Shown here one piece after another: positions 55,690 through 64,000 of a stretch of DNA of 64,000 bases. Under the pieces are notes generated by a model, which worked only from the letters and a program-made list of their open reading frames with translations, did no database searches and was not told the DNA's origin. A program made the position numbers and the translations under genes. This DNA comes from Ignavibacterium sp. (GTDB lineage Bacteria > Bacteroidota > Ignavibacteria > Ignavibacteriales > Ignavibacteriaceae): NCBI GenBank assembly GCA_032027145.1, contig JAVSMP010000001.1, positions 3,105,116-3,169,115 of the forward strand, given 5' to 3'. Position 1 is the first letter of the stretch. The number at the start of each line of letters is the position of its first letter.

Positions 55690-57060
55690 TTATTTATACT
55701 CGTAAATAATTTTACAGATTTCATCTTCTAATTTTTTAGCAGTTGAAGATGAGCCGACAAAGTTTTGAAGTATAATTGAAAAAGCGATCAGGTGTTTATT
55801 TTTTGAAGTGAGATATCCTGAAAGAGAACTAACACCTGTTAATGTTCCGGTTTTAGCATGAACATTATCTTTTAACTGACTGTTAAGCATTCTTTTTTCA
55901 AGTGTTCCATCAATCCCGCCAATTGGAAATGAATCATAAAGCAGGCTAAAAAGCTCAGGTTTCGCTGTATAAAAATATTTTAGAAGCGTTAGGAGTAATT
56001 CAGTGCTGACCACATTATAATGAGAAACACCTGAACCATCAACTAATCTGTAGTCTTTGGGGTTTAATCCAATTTCTTCAATCATCTGCTGAATAACCTT
56101 AATTCCGTTTTTTGCATTAGCTGGTTTGCCATAAAATTTTTCTGCTAATGCTGATAAAGTCATTTCAGCACTAAGATTATCACTTTCTTTATTCAGATTA
56201 ATTATAACATCGGAATATTTTCTTTTAAGCGAAGTAAGAAATATCTGAGTATTGGTAAGGGTATCAATTCTCAGGTTTCCCTTACACTTAATCTGATTTG
56301 AGTCTAATACTTCCGAAAAAACTTTTAAGAAATATAATTCGGGTTTTAAAACATTAACCTGCACTGAATAATCATTTTTATTATCAGAACCTTTAACAAT
56401 AATTTCATTTTCTCTTTCAAACCAGTTTCTGTCGATGGTTAGTTTATCAGTATTAATATTTCTGTTTACACTTACATAATTTGTTTTGGGGATAATCTCA
56501 ATCGAATCAGCTTTACCATAATAATTTACTATAACACAATTATCATTGATGTTCAAAGCACTTAAATACGGTGCATCGCTTGAAGGATCATCATCCCACA
56601 TCCAGCCGCTGCCCCAATAAAGTGAATCCTTAAATGAAACATCACCGATTATATCACCTGTTACAACAGAAATATTCAATGATTTAATTGCATCAACAAA
56701 AAAATAAAGATCATTGGTAGTAAAATCAGGATCGCATCCGCCAAGCACATAAATATTTCCATAAAGCGTATCGTGCAAAATTGTTCCGTCATAATACAAA
56801 TCAGTTTTAAACTCATAATCTGGACCAAGATAAAGTAATCCTGCGGCTGAGGTTATAATCTTCATGTTAGAAGCTGGTCTCAGTAAATATTTTTCATTTT
56901 TCCTGAAAAGAACTGTATTTGAGGTAAGGTCTTCAGCGTCAATTGATACGACACAGGATTCAAAAAATTTATCAGTTAAAAGCTGATCAAGTTTTGTTTT
57001 GATTGACTGTGGATAAACTGAACAGGCGATTATAAATGCAAGAACTATTTTCTTTATCAT
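55690..57060 (-). CDS. dacB: D-alanyl-D-alanine carboxypeptidase/endopeptidase (PBP4 type)
   Basis: A 456-residue class C penicillin-binding protein (peptidase S13). Signal peptide about 1-18; the active-site Ser-x-x-Lys is SNMK (64-67); SxN lies in DGSGVSHYN (near 339); KTG lies in HAKTGTLTGVSSLSGYL (near 399). The large insertion between SxxK and SxN is typical of PBP4. It trims or cleaves D-Ala crosslinks in periplasmic peptidoglycan. Followed five bases later by prmA. The AT-rich stretch before it contains a weak hairpin. Confidence 0.93.
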   Translation of the reverse strand: MIKKIVLAFIIACSVYPQSIKTKLDQLLTDKFFESCVVSIDAEDLTSNTVLFRKNEKYLLRPASNMKIITSAAGLLYLGPDYEFKTDLYYDGTILHDTLYGNIYVLGGCDPDFTTNDLYFFVDAIKSLNISVVTGDIIGDVSFKDSLYWGSGWMWDDDPSSDAPYLSALNINDNCVIVNYYGKADSIEIIPKTNYVSVNRNINTDKLTIDRNWFERENEIIVKGSDNKNDYSVQVNVLKPELYFLKVFSEVLDSNQIKCKGNLRIDTLTNTQIFLTSLKRKYSDVIINLNKESDNLSAEMTLSALAEKFYGKPANAKNGIKVIQQMIEEIGLNPKDYRLVDGSGVSHYNVVSTELLLTLLKYFYTAKPELFSLLYDSFPIGGIDGTLEKRMLNSQLKDNVHAKTGTLTGVSSLSGYLTSKNKHLIAFSIILQNFVGSSSTAKKLEDEICKIIYEYK

Positions 57061-57089
57061 ATTTCTTTTATCACATTTTATTTTGCTTG

Positions 57090-57121
57090 TTTAAACTTTT
57101 AACAACTATTAAAAATTTAAA
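57090..57121 (-). terminator. AT-rich hairpin between the TatD/radical-SAM gene and dacB
   Basis: TTTAAACTTTTAA (57090-57102) pairs with TTAAAAATTTAAA (57109-57121), with one mismatch and a six-base loop. It lies just after the fusion gene stop. The stem is almost pure A/T, so terminator function is tentative. Confidence 0.35.
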
Positions 57122-57178
57122 AGCAAGAGATGACTGTTTCATTAAATTAATTGCTATTTATCTATTGGAATCAATGAA

Positions 57179-58540
57179 TTAGAAATATTCTCTGATTCTA
57201 AACTCCACACCGATTTCTTCTTCAACAACTTTACGTGATTTTTCAACTTCAACTTCATCTAACGAAACGATACTCAATACAACTTTATTAACATATTTCT
57301 TAGCAGAGCCGGCAAAGTTTTTCATTTCGACAAAATGATCTTCACTAACCTGCATCAGTTCTGAGTACTGTTTCGGATCGTACGAGTTTAAGCTAATGGA
57401 AACTGTATCAATCAAGCCTTTCATTTCAGGAGTTATATCTTTTTTGTTTATCAGATTTCCATGCCCGTTAGTATTAAGTCTTGTTTTGCCGCCGTTTGAT
57501 TTGACATAATCAGATATTTTTTTTACAACATTCCAGCGGATTGTCGGTTCTCCATATCCGCAAAATACTATTTCATCATACTTTTTAGGATCACCAATTT
57601 CACTAATGTAAGTTTCCGCAGGTGGTTCTTCAGATTTTTTCATCCCAAGATTATATCCAGCTAAATAAGGATCTTCTTTTCTTCTGCAGAAAGTACAATC
57701 AGCATTACAGCGATTTGTAATATTAACGTATAATGAATTATGAATCTTATAAGTAAAACTTGTTTCCGGCGGACTTCCAATCCCGAAAAACCTGAAGGCA
57801 TTAAGTGAAGTTATTCTGCCTGTTTCTTCAATTGTTATTTTATGGATATCGGCAATTTGCTGCGCAATATATTTCAGGTTAGCGGGTTCATTTCTTTTAC
57901 CACGAAAAGGAACAGGTGTCATAAATGGTGAATCAGTTTCGAGCAGTAAATGATTTAGATTTATTGATTTTAATATCTCCCTTAATGAATTACTCTTTTT
58001 ATAAGTTATGTTTCCAGTAAAAGAGATAAAATGATTCATCTTCATAAATTCAATTGCATCATTTAATGAAGCGTTGAAACAATGAAACTGAGCTTTCAGA
58101 CCGGTGCCGCAATAATCTTGAATAATATTCATCATATCTTCATCGGAGTCACGGTTATGTATTATTACAGGCAGTTCAAGTTTTAATGATAAGTCAAGCT
58201 GCGCTTTAAAGGCTTTTATCTGTTGCTCCTTTGGAGAAAAATCATAATAGTAATCTAACCCTATTTCACCAATTGCAACTACCTTTGGGTGTTTCGTTAG
58301 TTCTTCAATCTCCTTGATTAAATTATCATTCCAATCTTTTGTATCGTGCGGATGGATCCCTACAGCTGTATATATATTTGGATATTTTTCCGATAGAATA
58401 ATTGCTTCTTTTGCAGTTTTAATATCAGTAGCAGGTACTATAATATAATCAACATTATTTTGCGAGGCACGATTAATAACTTCATCAATATCATCTTTGA
58501 AATTATCAAAAAATAAATGTGCGTGAGTATCAACAAACAT
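57179..58540 (-). CDS. TatD-family hydrolase fused to a TatD-linked radical-SAM domain
   Basis: A 453-residue fusion. Residues about 1-258 are a TatD-type metal-dependent DNase/hydrolase: FVDTHAHLFFD, AIGEIGLDYYYDFSP, PVIIHNRDS, QFHCFNAS and LLETDSPFMTPVPFRGKRNEP. Residues about 260-453 are a radical-SAM domain with CNADCTFC (CxxxCxxC, near 278-285), EIVFCGYGEPTIRW and RLNTNGHGNL. The two are known as separate neighbouring genes in other bacteria (the TatD-associated radical-SAM family); here they are one chain. Product of the radical-SAM reaction is unknown. The start overlaps the purM stop by one base (TGATG), so translation is coupled. Confidence 0.9.
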   Translation of the reverse strand: MFVDTHAHLFFDNFKDDIDEVINRASQNNVDYIIVPATDIKTAKEAIILSEKYPNIYTAVGIHPHDTKDWNDNLIKEIEELTKHPKVVAIGEIGLDYYYDFSPKEQQIKAFKAQLDLSLKLELPVIIHNRDSDEDMMNIIQDYCGTGLKAQFHCFNASLNDAIEFMKMNHFISFTGNITYKKSNSLREILKSINLNHLLLETDSPFMTPVPFRGKRNEPANLKYIAQQIADIHKITIEETGRITSLNAFRFFGIGSPPETSFTYKIHNSLYVNITNRCNADCTFCRRKEDPYLAGYNLGMKKSEEPPAETYISEIGDPKKYDEIVFCGYGEPTIRWNVVKKISDYVKSNGGKTRLNTNGHGNLINKKDITPEMKGLIDTVSISLNSYDPKQYSELMQVSEDHFVEMKNFAGSAKKYVNKVVLSIVSLDEVEVEKSRKVVEEEIGVEFRIREYF

Positions 58541-59535
58541 CAGACAACTTCACCTATTAATAACGGATGTTCCTGTGCATCGTGTGCAGCCTGAAAAGCA
58601 ACAATTTTATCTTCCTTCGAGATAACAGCAATTAGACCAATGCCGCAATTAAAAACCTTTCTCATCTCATCATTAGAAATATTTCCGGTCTTCTGAATCA
58701 ATTTAAATATTGCAGGCATTTCCCAATTACCCCAGAAAATATTTATGTTCAAATCTTTTGGAATTATTCTTAAAGTGTTTCCGATAATTCCGCCGCCCGT
58801 AATATGAGATAAACCTTTTACATTTATTGTTTTCTTTAGATTTGAAATTAATCCGAAATATGATTTATGAACTTTTAAAAGCTCATTGCCAAGAGTATTG
58901 TTTAATTCAGTAATGAAATCATTAACAGAATACTTTTCGAGAAGAATTTTTCTGGCAAGTGAATATCCATTAGTATGCAATCCGTTAGAGGGATAGCCGA
59001 TTAGATAATCACCTTTTTGAATTTGTTTACCGTCAATAATTTTAGATTTATCAACAACACCGACAATAGTTCCTGAAATATCAAAATCATCATCATTATA
59101 AAGTCCCGGCATCTCAGCAGTTTCGCCACCGACTAATGCACAATCATTTTCTTTACAGGCAATTGCAAATCCTTTTATTACTTCTGCGGCATTATCAGGA
59201 TTTAATTTACCAGCAGCATAATAATCTAAAAAGAATAATGGTTTTGCACCGCATACAGCAATATCATTAACACAATGATTTACAAGGTCCTGACCAATAG
59301 TATCATACTTTTTCATTTCGACAGCAATTTTAAGTTTGGTTCCGACTCCATCAACACTCGATACCAAAACGGGGTTAGCTAATCCTGAAAAATCAGGTTC
59401 ATAAAAAGCACCAAACATTCCTATATCTGTTAGAACACTTTTGTTAAAAGTTGATCTTGCATAGGTTTTGATTTTATCAACAGTTTTTTCGCCTGCTTCG
59501 ATATCAACACCGGCGGATTTATAATTCTCTTCCAA
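58540..59535 (-). CDS. purM: Phosphoribosylformylglycinamidine cyclo-ligase PurM
   Basis: A 331-residue AIR synthetase with YKSAGVDIEAGEKTVDKIK at the N-terminus, VSSVDGVGTKLKIA, the nucleotide block GGETAEMPGLY, and GLSHITGGGIIGNTLRI. It closes the imidazole ring to give AIR in purine synthesis. Start is TTG at 59535: an in-frame TGA lies only two codons upstream and no ATG fits, while a GAGAG site lies eight bases upstream. The stop overlaps the next gene's ATG by one base. Confidence 0.95.
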   Translation of the reverse strand: MEENYKSAGVDIEAGEKTVDKIKTYARSTFNKSVLTDIGMFGAFYEPDFSGLANPVLVSSVDGVGTKLKIAVEMKKYDTIGQDLVNHCVNDIAVCGAKPLFFLDYYAAGKLNPDNAAEVIKGFAIACKENDCALVGGETAEMPGLYNDDDFDISGTIVGVVDKSKIIDGKQIQKGDYLIGYPSNGLHTNGYSLARKILLEKYSVNDFITELNNTLGNELLKVHKSYFGLISNLKKTINVKGLSHITGGGIIGNTLRIIPKDLNINIFWGNWEMPAIFKLIQKTGNISNDEMRKVFNCGIGLIAVISKEDKIVAFQAAHDAQEHPLLIGEVV

Positions 59536-59629
59536 AACTCACTCTCTTTTTTTAAGTCTTATTATCTTACAAAAAAATTAATATTAAAATCAGATTATTA
59601 CAAAATATTTAATTACAATATTAAGCTAC

Positions 59630-60124
59630 CTATTTATTACTAAAGTTATCCGGCATTTGAACTGCAACCACTTTCCCCTTGGCAGTTATAACTCCATCTG
59701 CTAAAAGTGAAATTTCTGTTGTTACCCTACGTGCTTTTATTTCAATAATTCTTCCTCTTAACTCTAACTCAACGCCTAAAGGAGTTGGTTTCAGATAATC
59801 TACATTCAAAGATGCAGTAACAAACCTGAAAGCAGGTAAAGTATCAATATCCCTGTTTTCATTACGGTAAGCTGCTAATGCAGCACTGCCAGTTCCATGA
59901 CAATCAATCAATGAAGCAATCAGACCGCCATAAACAAAACCGGGAATAGCGGTATGATATTCTTTTGGAGTAAACTTTGCAATTGTTTCATTACCATCCC
60001 AATAGCTTTTTATCTGAAGACCAAATTCATTTAATTTCCCGCAGCCATAACAATGGGCAACATCATCCGGATAAAAATCCTGAACAGCTTTAATCTTTTT
60101 ATTTTGTTCCATATTAAAAACCAT
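59630..60124 (-). CDS. PaaI-like hotdog-fold thioesterase
   Basis: A 164-residue single hotdog domain. CYGCGKLNEFGLQIKSYWDG near the N-terminus is typical of the PaaI branch. The hotdog helix follows in FVYGGLIASLIDCHGTGSAA, then the strand-rich end (VDYLKPTPLGVELELRGRI). Such enzymes hydrolyse acyl-CoA or acyl-ACP thioesters in the cytoplasm; substrate unknown. Two in-frame ATGs exist (60124 and 60112); neither has a clear ribosome binding site. It is 18 bases after the EamA transporter stop on the same strand. Confidence 0.88.
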   Translation of the reverse strand: MVFNMEQNKKIKAVQDFYPDDVAHCYGCGKLNEFGLQIKSYWDGNETIAKFTPKEYHTAIPGFVYGGLIASLIDCHGTGSAALAAYRNENRDIDTLPAFRFVTASLNVDYLKPTPLGVELELRGRIIEIKARRVTTEISLLADGVITAKGKVVAVQMPDNFSNK

Positions 60125-60142
60125 TATGGTTAAACTATTAAA

Positions 60143-61021
60143 TCAATCCCTAAGAATTAAGATTGCACCGAATAAAATAAACAGAACTGCAATAATTTTT
60201 TTTAACATATTGGAATCTTTGAAAATTTTGCCGCCTATTATTGTTGCCCACAAAACAGAAGTTCTTTTTACTGCAAGAGTTAAAGCAACTGAAGACATAC
60301 TGATTGATATAACCTGTGTAAAACGATAGCCCAACGTTAAAACCGATATCAAAGAAATCCATATATAATCTTTTCTGTTTGCCAATAAACTTTTTACCTC
60401 AAATTTCTTTTCTGATATCAAAAATATGAAAAAGAATAAAACAGCATAGAAAAGATGTTGGAAAGCAGTTAGCGAAACAGGAGTAAAATCAAGTTTTACT
60501 AAAAGCAGTTTATCCATAACTGAAGATGCAGTAAACAAAAGCAATGCTGCAAGGATATAATGATGATATTTTGATTTGAAGAATACATTTAACGGAAATA
60601 ATATCTCTTTTAAGTTTTTGCTTTCTAAAATATATGTCCCAACTATCAGAGATATCAATCCGATAACTTCATACAAGCTGAGTGATTCGCCAAGGAATAT
60701 GAATGCAAATACAGCTACAAGTCCTGGAGTTAAAGCAAGTAAAGGCAAAGCATTGCTGATCTGAAGGTTCTTTAACGCAGTCATTACACATAAAAATGCA
60801 AGCACTCCAATAACTGATTTGATAAACAAAACAAAAAGATTGTATGAATATATTGCTTCATAATTAATAAAAAAGAAAAATGGTATTGATAATATTAGAT
60901 TTACTACTGCTAAATGAAATGAGAATTCAACAGGGTTAAGATCAAATAATACTTTCTTTTGAGTTATCGCTGCAAATGCAGAAAAGAAAGAAGAAAGTAA
61001 GGCAATTAAAAACCAGTCCAT
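60143..61021 (-). CDS. EamA/DMT-family transporter
   Basis: A 292-residue inner-membrane protein with about ten hydrophobic segments arranged as two EamA halves. The first half has NALPLLALTPGLVAVFAFIF and LYEVIGLISLIVGTYIL; the second has SSVALTLAVKRTSVLWATII and IIAVLFILFGAILIL. Members export metabolites or act as drug/metabolite exchangers; substrate cannot be assigned. It probably shares a transcript with the downstream hotdog thioesterase gene, 18 bases away. Confidence 0.9.
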   Translation of the reverse strand: MDWFLIALLSSFFSAFAAITQKKVLFDLNPVEFSFHLAVVNLILSIPFFFFINYEAIYSYNLFVLFIKSVIGVLAFLCVMTALKNLQISNALPLLALTPGLVAVFAFIFLGESLSLYEVIGLISLIVGTYILESKNLKEILFPLNVFFKSKYHHYILAALLLFTASSVMDKLLLVKLDFTPVSLTAFQHLFYAVLFFFIFLISEKKFEVKSLLANRKDYIWISLISVLTLGYRFTQVISISMSSVALTLAVKRTSVLWATIIGGKIFKDSNMLKKIIAVLFILFGAILILRD

Positions 61022-61150
61022 CAGAATATTTGTTTAATTAATATTATTGTTCTTGTCTATCATTACAATTTAGAAACAGCACGGTAATCTTTGATTTGTA
61101 TTAAAAGTAAGATCACTTTGCTCAACTTGTAATGACAATAATAAGAAATA

Positions 61151-63526
61151 TTAAAACTCCACTGCTAATTTAGCAAAAATATTTCTGCCCGGTTCAATTG
61201 TTAAATTACCTCTTGTAGTTGAAAGGTGATTACGGTATGATTTGTCAAATAGATTATCAATACCAGCAAATACTCTCACTTTTACCGTTGTAAAGTCTAT
61301 TGGCACAGATGAAAAAGCACAATTAAAAATTACATAACCCGGAGTTTTTAATTCACCTGGTGCAACATCACCCTGCTCAGCAAATAGTGTAGATGAGATA
61401 TCTGCATTGGCAAAATCAAATAAGTTAAATTTAATTCCCGCAGTTCCGTTTAATGGCGGAATCTCAGACAGATTTCCTCCGCTTGTAACATCATCACCTT
61501 TGGTATAAGAAAACGCTGTATAAAAAACATAATCATTGATAAAGTTAAATTCAGAGCTAAGATCAAATCCATATATTCTTGCTTCACCAATGTTTGTTTT
61601 GAATGTTGCATTTCTGCCTTCGAAAGTACCGCGGACTTCTGAAACAAGATTATTGAAATAGCTGTAGTAAATACTTGTAATAATTTTAAGATTATCTCCA
61701 TATAGTCTGAATCCTAAATCTATATTTTTTCCTTCTTCGGGTTTTAAAGCAGGATTTCCAATTCTAACCAAACTGCCCTGATCTATGAATTGAAATCTTT
61801 CTTCCAATGAGGGAGAACGAAAAGAATAAGCTAATCCGAGAGTAATATTTATTAATGAACTCAGCGAATATTTCAATCCAAGGTTAGAACTAAACGAGCT
61901 ATTATTTGATTTAACATCATTCCAGATTATTTGCTGTCCGGCTGGATTATTATTCAGGTTTCCGTTCACAATTTCATACTCAGGATTAAAAGTCTTTTCA
62001 CCAGAAATACCGATGTAATCATATCTGACACCAAGATTAAGATCTAATTTATCTTTAAGCAGATTCATTCCATCCTGTGCAAAAACGCCAAAGCTGCTGT
62101 ATGATGAATTTGGAAGCGGTTTTTCACCGATTATTTTATTTGTAGTACTTAAAACTTGTCCTGCTGAATCCAGTGCTTCTATCTTTTGATATTTTTCTCT
62201 ATGACCTTCATATTTTCTATCCCAATAATCCAGCCCAAGAATTAAGTTATTCCAATCTGCCAACAAAAGATTTCCCTGAAGCAGAATATTATTACTCTTG
62301 TGATCGGCACCGGGAGTAATCTTAAGAACACTGACTCTTCTTGCCGGTGTGCCGCCAGAACCCGGAACCATCTGCACAGTATGTGGAATATTTTCCACGT
62401 CTCTTGCGATATACTGATAAGAGTATTTAGCAGTCAGCTTATAAAACATTTCTGAAATATTCTGGATTTCATATCCGGCAGAGATCAATTCTCTTTTTTC
62501 AAATGGATAACGAACATCTGCATTATTTGGAAAGACTGATGCACCTGGTATCCCTACATTATTTGCTTTAAATAATTGATAATCAATTGAAAGTTTTTGA
62601 TTTGTTACCGGTAAAACATTTAGCGAACCGGTAAAACTATAATCTTCAAACTGACTGTTTTTTAATTCACCAAGTGGAGTACGGGTATTGTTTGCTTTTC
62701 TGTACGAGCCGGAAAATTTTGAAGCCCAGAAAGTTCCACCGCTGTATAATGAACCTGCAAATGCAGATAAGTTATTTACCGAATTAAACTGTGCAGCAAA
62801 ATTTCCATTAACTGAAAATGTATTGTATAAAGAAGGAGCCTTTGTAATTATATTCACAATTCCTCCTGTTGCACCAGATCCATAAATTGAAGATGATGCT
62901 CCTTTAATAATCTCAATTCTGTCAATGTCATTTAGATTTACCATTGATAAACGCGCCGCTATATCTGTAGCTGTTAATATCCTGCTGCCATCAATCAAAG
63001 TAACAATATTTTCTCTGTTTAATCCTCTAATACTGATTTCAGTGCCCCAGACACCATCGCGTAAAAGAGACACTCCCGGCTGATCTTTTACAATATCAGC
63101 AAATGATTGTAATGGTTTTGATTCTATTTCTTTAGCACTGATAAGCAATTCAGAGTAAGGTGAGTTTTTTAAATAGTCCTCAGTTTTACTAGTACTTACT
63201 ATTACTTCATCAAGCTCAATCAATGATGGTTCAAGTGTTATACCTAAATCTTTCATTGATGATTCTATTGTTACTTTATCTGAAAATAGTTTATATCCTA
63301 AGCGTGAAATTTTTATTTCGTAACTGCCTGAAGGAATATCATGAATTGTAAATAATCCATGATTATTTGTGTATGTGGAATAATTATAATTAATAAAAAC
63401 AAAAGCACCTGATATGGGTTGATTCGTTTTTGAATCAGATACTTTCCCCTGAAAATTTATTGACTGAGAAAATATTGACTGGGTAAATCCAATTAATATT
63501 ACTAATGTTAGGACTCGGAGTTTCAT
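61151..63526 (-). CDS. TonB-dependent receptor (vitamin/siderophore-like architecture)
   Basis: A receptor of about 791 residues. ATG at 63526 begins a proper signal peptide (MKLRVLTLVILIGFTQSIFS). The frame also opens at a TTG at 63547, which is less likely. A carboxypeptidase-like domain (about 25-105, GKVSDSKTNQPISGAFVFI) is followed by the plug (about 110-215: SFADIVKDQPGVSLLRDGVW, EISIRGLNRENIVTLIDG, SSIYGSGATGGIVNIITKA). The barrel ends RNIFAKLAVEF. The plug and the TDIAARLSMVNLNDIDRIEI block are closer to BtuB/FepA-type receptors than the two operon-linked receptors elsewhere in the window. Substrate is not determined. No riboswitch-like structure was recognised upstream. Confidence 0.9.
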   Translation of the reverse strand: MKLRVLTLVILIGFTQSIFSQSINFQGKVSDSKTNQPISGAFVFINYNYSTYTNNHGLFTIHDIPSGSYEIKISRLGYKLFSDKVTIESSMKDLGITLEPSLIELDEVIVSTSKTEDYLKNSPYSELLISAKEIESKPLQSFADIVKDQPGVSLLRDGVWGTEISIRGLNRENIVTLIDGSRILTATDIAARLSMVNLNDIDRIEIIKGASSSIYGSGATGGIVNIITKAPSLYNTFSVNGNFAAQFNSVNNLSAFAGSLYSGGTFWASKFSGSYRKANNTRTPLGELKNSQFEDYSFTGSLNVLPVTNQKLSIDYQLFKANNVGIPGASVFPNNADVRYPFEKRELISAGYEIQNISEMFYKLTAKYSYQYIARDVENIPHTVQMVPGSGGTPARRVSVLKITPGADHKSNNILLQGNLLLADWNNLILGLDYWDRKYEGHREKYQKIEALDSAGQVLSTTNKIIGEKPLPNSSYSSFGVFAQDGMNLLKDKLDLNLGVRYDYIGISGEKTFNPEYEIVNGNLNNNPAGQQIIWNDVKSNNSSFSSNLGLKYSLSSLINITLGLAYSFRSPSLEERFQFIDQGSLVRIGNPALKPEEGKNIDLGFRLYGDNLKIITSIYYSYFNNLVSEVRGTFEGRNATFKTNIGEARIYGFDLSSEFNFINDYVFYTAFSYTKGDDVTSGGNLSEIPPLNGTAGIKFNLFDFANADISSTLFAEQGDVAPGELKTPGYVIFNCAFSSVPIDFTTVKVRVFAGIDNLFDKSYRNHLSTTRGNLTIEPGRNIFAKLAVEF

Positions 63527-63568
63527 GATGGTAGTTTGGTTTTTCAATGAATTGTATTAACATATAAA

Positions 63569-63580
63569 AGTAAATTTACT
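63569..63580. promoter_or_regulatory. 12-base palindrome upstream of the TonB receptor
   Basis: AGTAAATTTACT is perfectly palindromic and lies about 43 bases before the receptor ATG, a position suited to an operator. No regulator gene is nearby, and AT-rich palindromes arise by chance, so this is weak. Confidence 0.3.
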
Positions 63581-63757
63581 ATGTAAAGATAACTCTTCTT
63601 ATGCAAGTTTCGAAGTTTAGATCAGCTTCAGCAATTATTAATAATTATGAAAGATCGAATATTTGATAAACATAGTTTTAATATTTTACAGATAGAATTA
63701 AAACCTGCAAATCAATGTTTAGTAATAATAAACACCGCCATAAGCCGGCATTAAATC

Positions 63758-64000
63758 TTAGCATCCACCTATAATTCGCTTTTGTGTTTTCTTTACAGGT
63801 CCTGCTGATTTATTTTCTTTTATCAGCACAGGAATTATTGAACTAGCTTTTGTCCTGAACCTGTATGTATCCTCTTCCCTTTTATTATTTGCAACGAGAG
63901 TTTTATCAAATTCCAAAATTTCTTTATTGAATTTATTTAATCCGCCTTCAAGAATTATAATATTTTTAAAACCTAATTTGTTCGCTACAATTGCCAATTG
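63758..64000 (-). CDS. Rhodanese-domain protein, 5' end cut by window edge
   Basis: The frame remains open to the right edge, so only the C-terminal 80 or so residues are visible. AIVANKLGFKNIIILEGGLN matches the C-terminal helix-turn-strand of rhodanese domains (the part after the active-site loop, which would lie beyond the window). A lysine-rich tail ends IIGGC. Rhodanese domains carry sulfur on a cysteine; that residue is not visible, so activity cannot be judged. The terminal Gly-Gly-Cys is unusual but may be coincidental. Confidence 0.7.
   Translation of the reverse strand, partial: QLAIVANKLGFKNIIILEGGLNKFNKEILEFDKTLVANNKREEDTYRFRTKASSIIPVLIKENKSAGPVKKTQKRIIGGC

Noticed and set aside
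63527-63757. Possible cobalamin or TPP riboswitch upstream of the TonB receptor
   Set aside because: No conserved box or multi-stem structure was recognisable; only an AT-rich palindrome was seen.
1-64000. tRNA, rRNA, transposase or phage genes
   Set aside because: None could be supported by reading either strand; every long frame is accounted for by the listed genes.

Overview
The window looks like chromosomal DNA of an uncultured member of the Ignavibacteria, or a close Bacteroidota/Chlorobi/Calditrichota-like lineage. It is AT-rich. Several proteins end in a type-A sorting domain of the type IX secretion system (T9SS) with the motif NFPNPFNPTT and a terminal SKKMLLIK-like strand. There are two PorV/PorQ-family proteins, three TonB-dependent receptors with N-terminal carboxypeptidase-like domains, and AGGAG/TAGGT-type ribosome binding sites. 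I saw no rRNA, tRNA, CRISPR, transposase or phage gene. The organism assignment is inference from protein style.

Layout. 1-3.3 kb: an octaheme-or-larger c-type cytochrome cut by the window edge, and an outer-membrane barrel. 3.4-8.8 kb: a small unknown protein, a DUF3078 protein, MscS, a HerA-like ATPase (DUF853 type) and an M19 dipeptidase with an oddly placed sorting domain. 9.0-16.3 kb: a three-gene operon (TonB receptor, giant secreted protein, PorV-like protein) ending in a strong terminator. 16.6-19.9 kb: tandem FG-GAP/VCBS secreted paralogues sharing 115 identical bases. 20.1-30.1 kb: a peptidoglycan-turnover locus (MurQ, a NagB/PIG-L fusion, an exported L-Ala-D/L-Glu-type epimerase, a lipoprotein amidase with golvesin-like insert, and a GHL10/DigH-like glycosidase). 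30.2-40.1 kb: a six-gene operon repeating the TonB receptor / secreted protein / PorV theme, with lipoproteins and a beta-propeller added. 40.3-47.2 kb: glycosyltransferase, propeller protein, a second secreted amidase, and a phosphoesterase/PQQ-propeller fusion. 47.2-54.8 kb: pckA, bshB1, an Asp-box protein, an amidohydrolase and a small secreted protein, flanked by two inverted arrays of about 88 bp palindromic repeat units. 54.8-64 kb: prmA, dacB (PBP4), a TatD/radical-SAM fusion, purM, a hotdog thioesterase, an EamA transporter, a TonB receptor and a partial rhodanese protein.

How it fits together. Much of the window encodes an envelope and secretion programme: TonB receptors for uptake, PorV-like barrels and T9SS cargo, and secreted wall-cutting enzymes. 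The 20-30 kb locus covers several steps of peptidoglycan breakdown, from stem-peptide removal and cleavage of denuded glycan through dipeptide epimerisation to MurNAc-6P and GlcN-6P catabolism. The most unusual items are the dipeptidase with an internal sorting domain, the two copies of the TonB/secreted/PorV module with a distinct C-terminal domain class, and the paired inverted repeat arrays between convergent genes.
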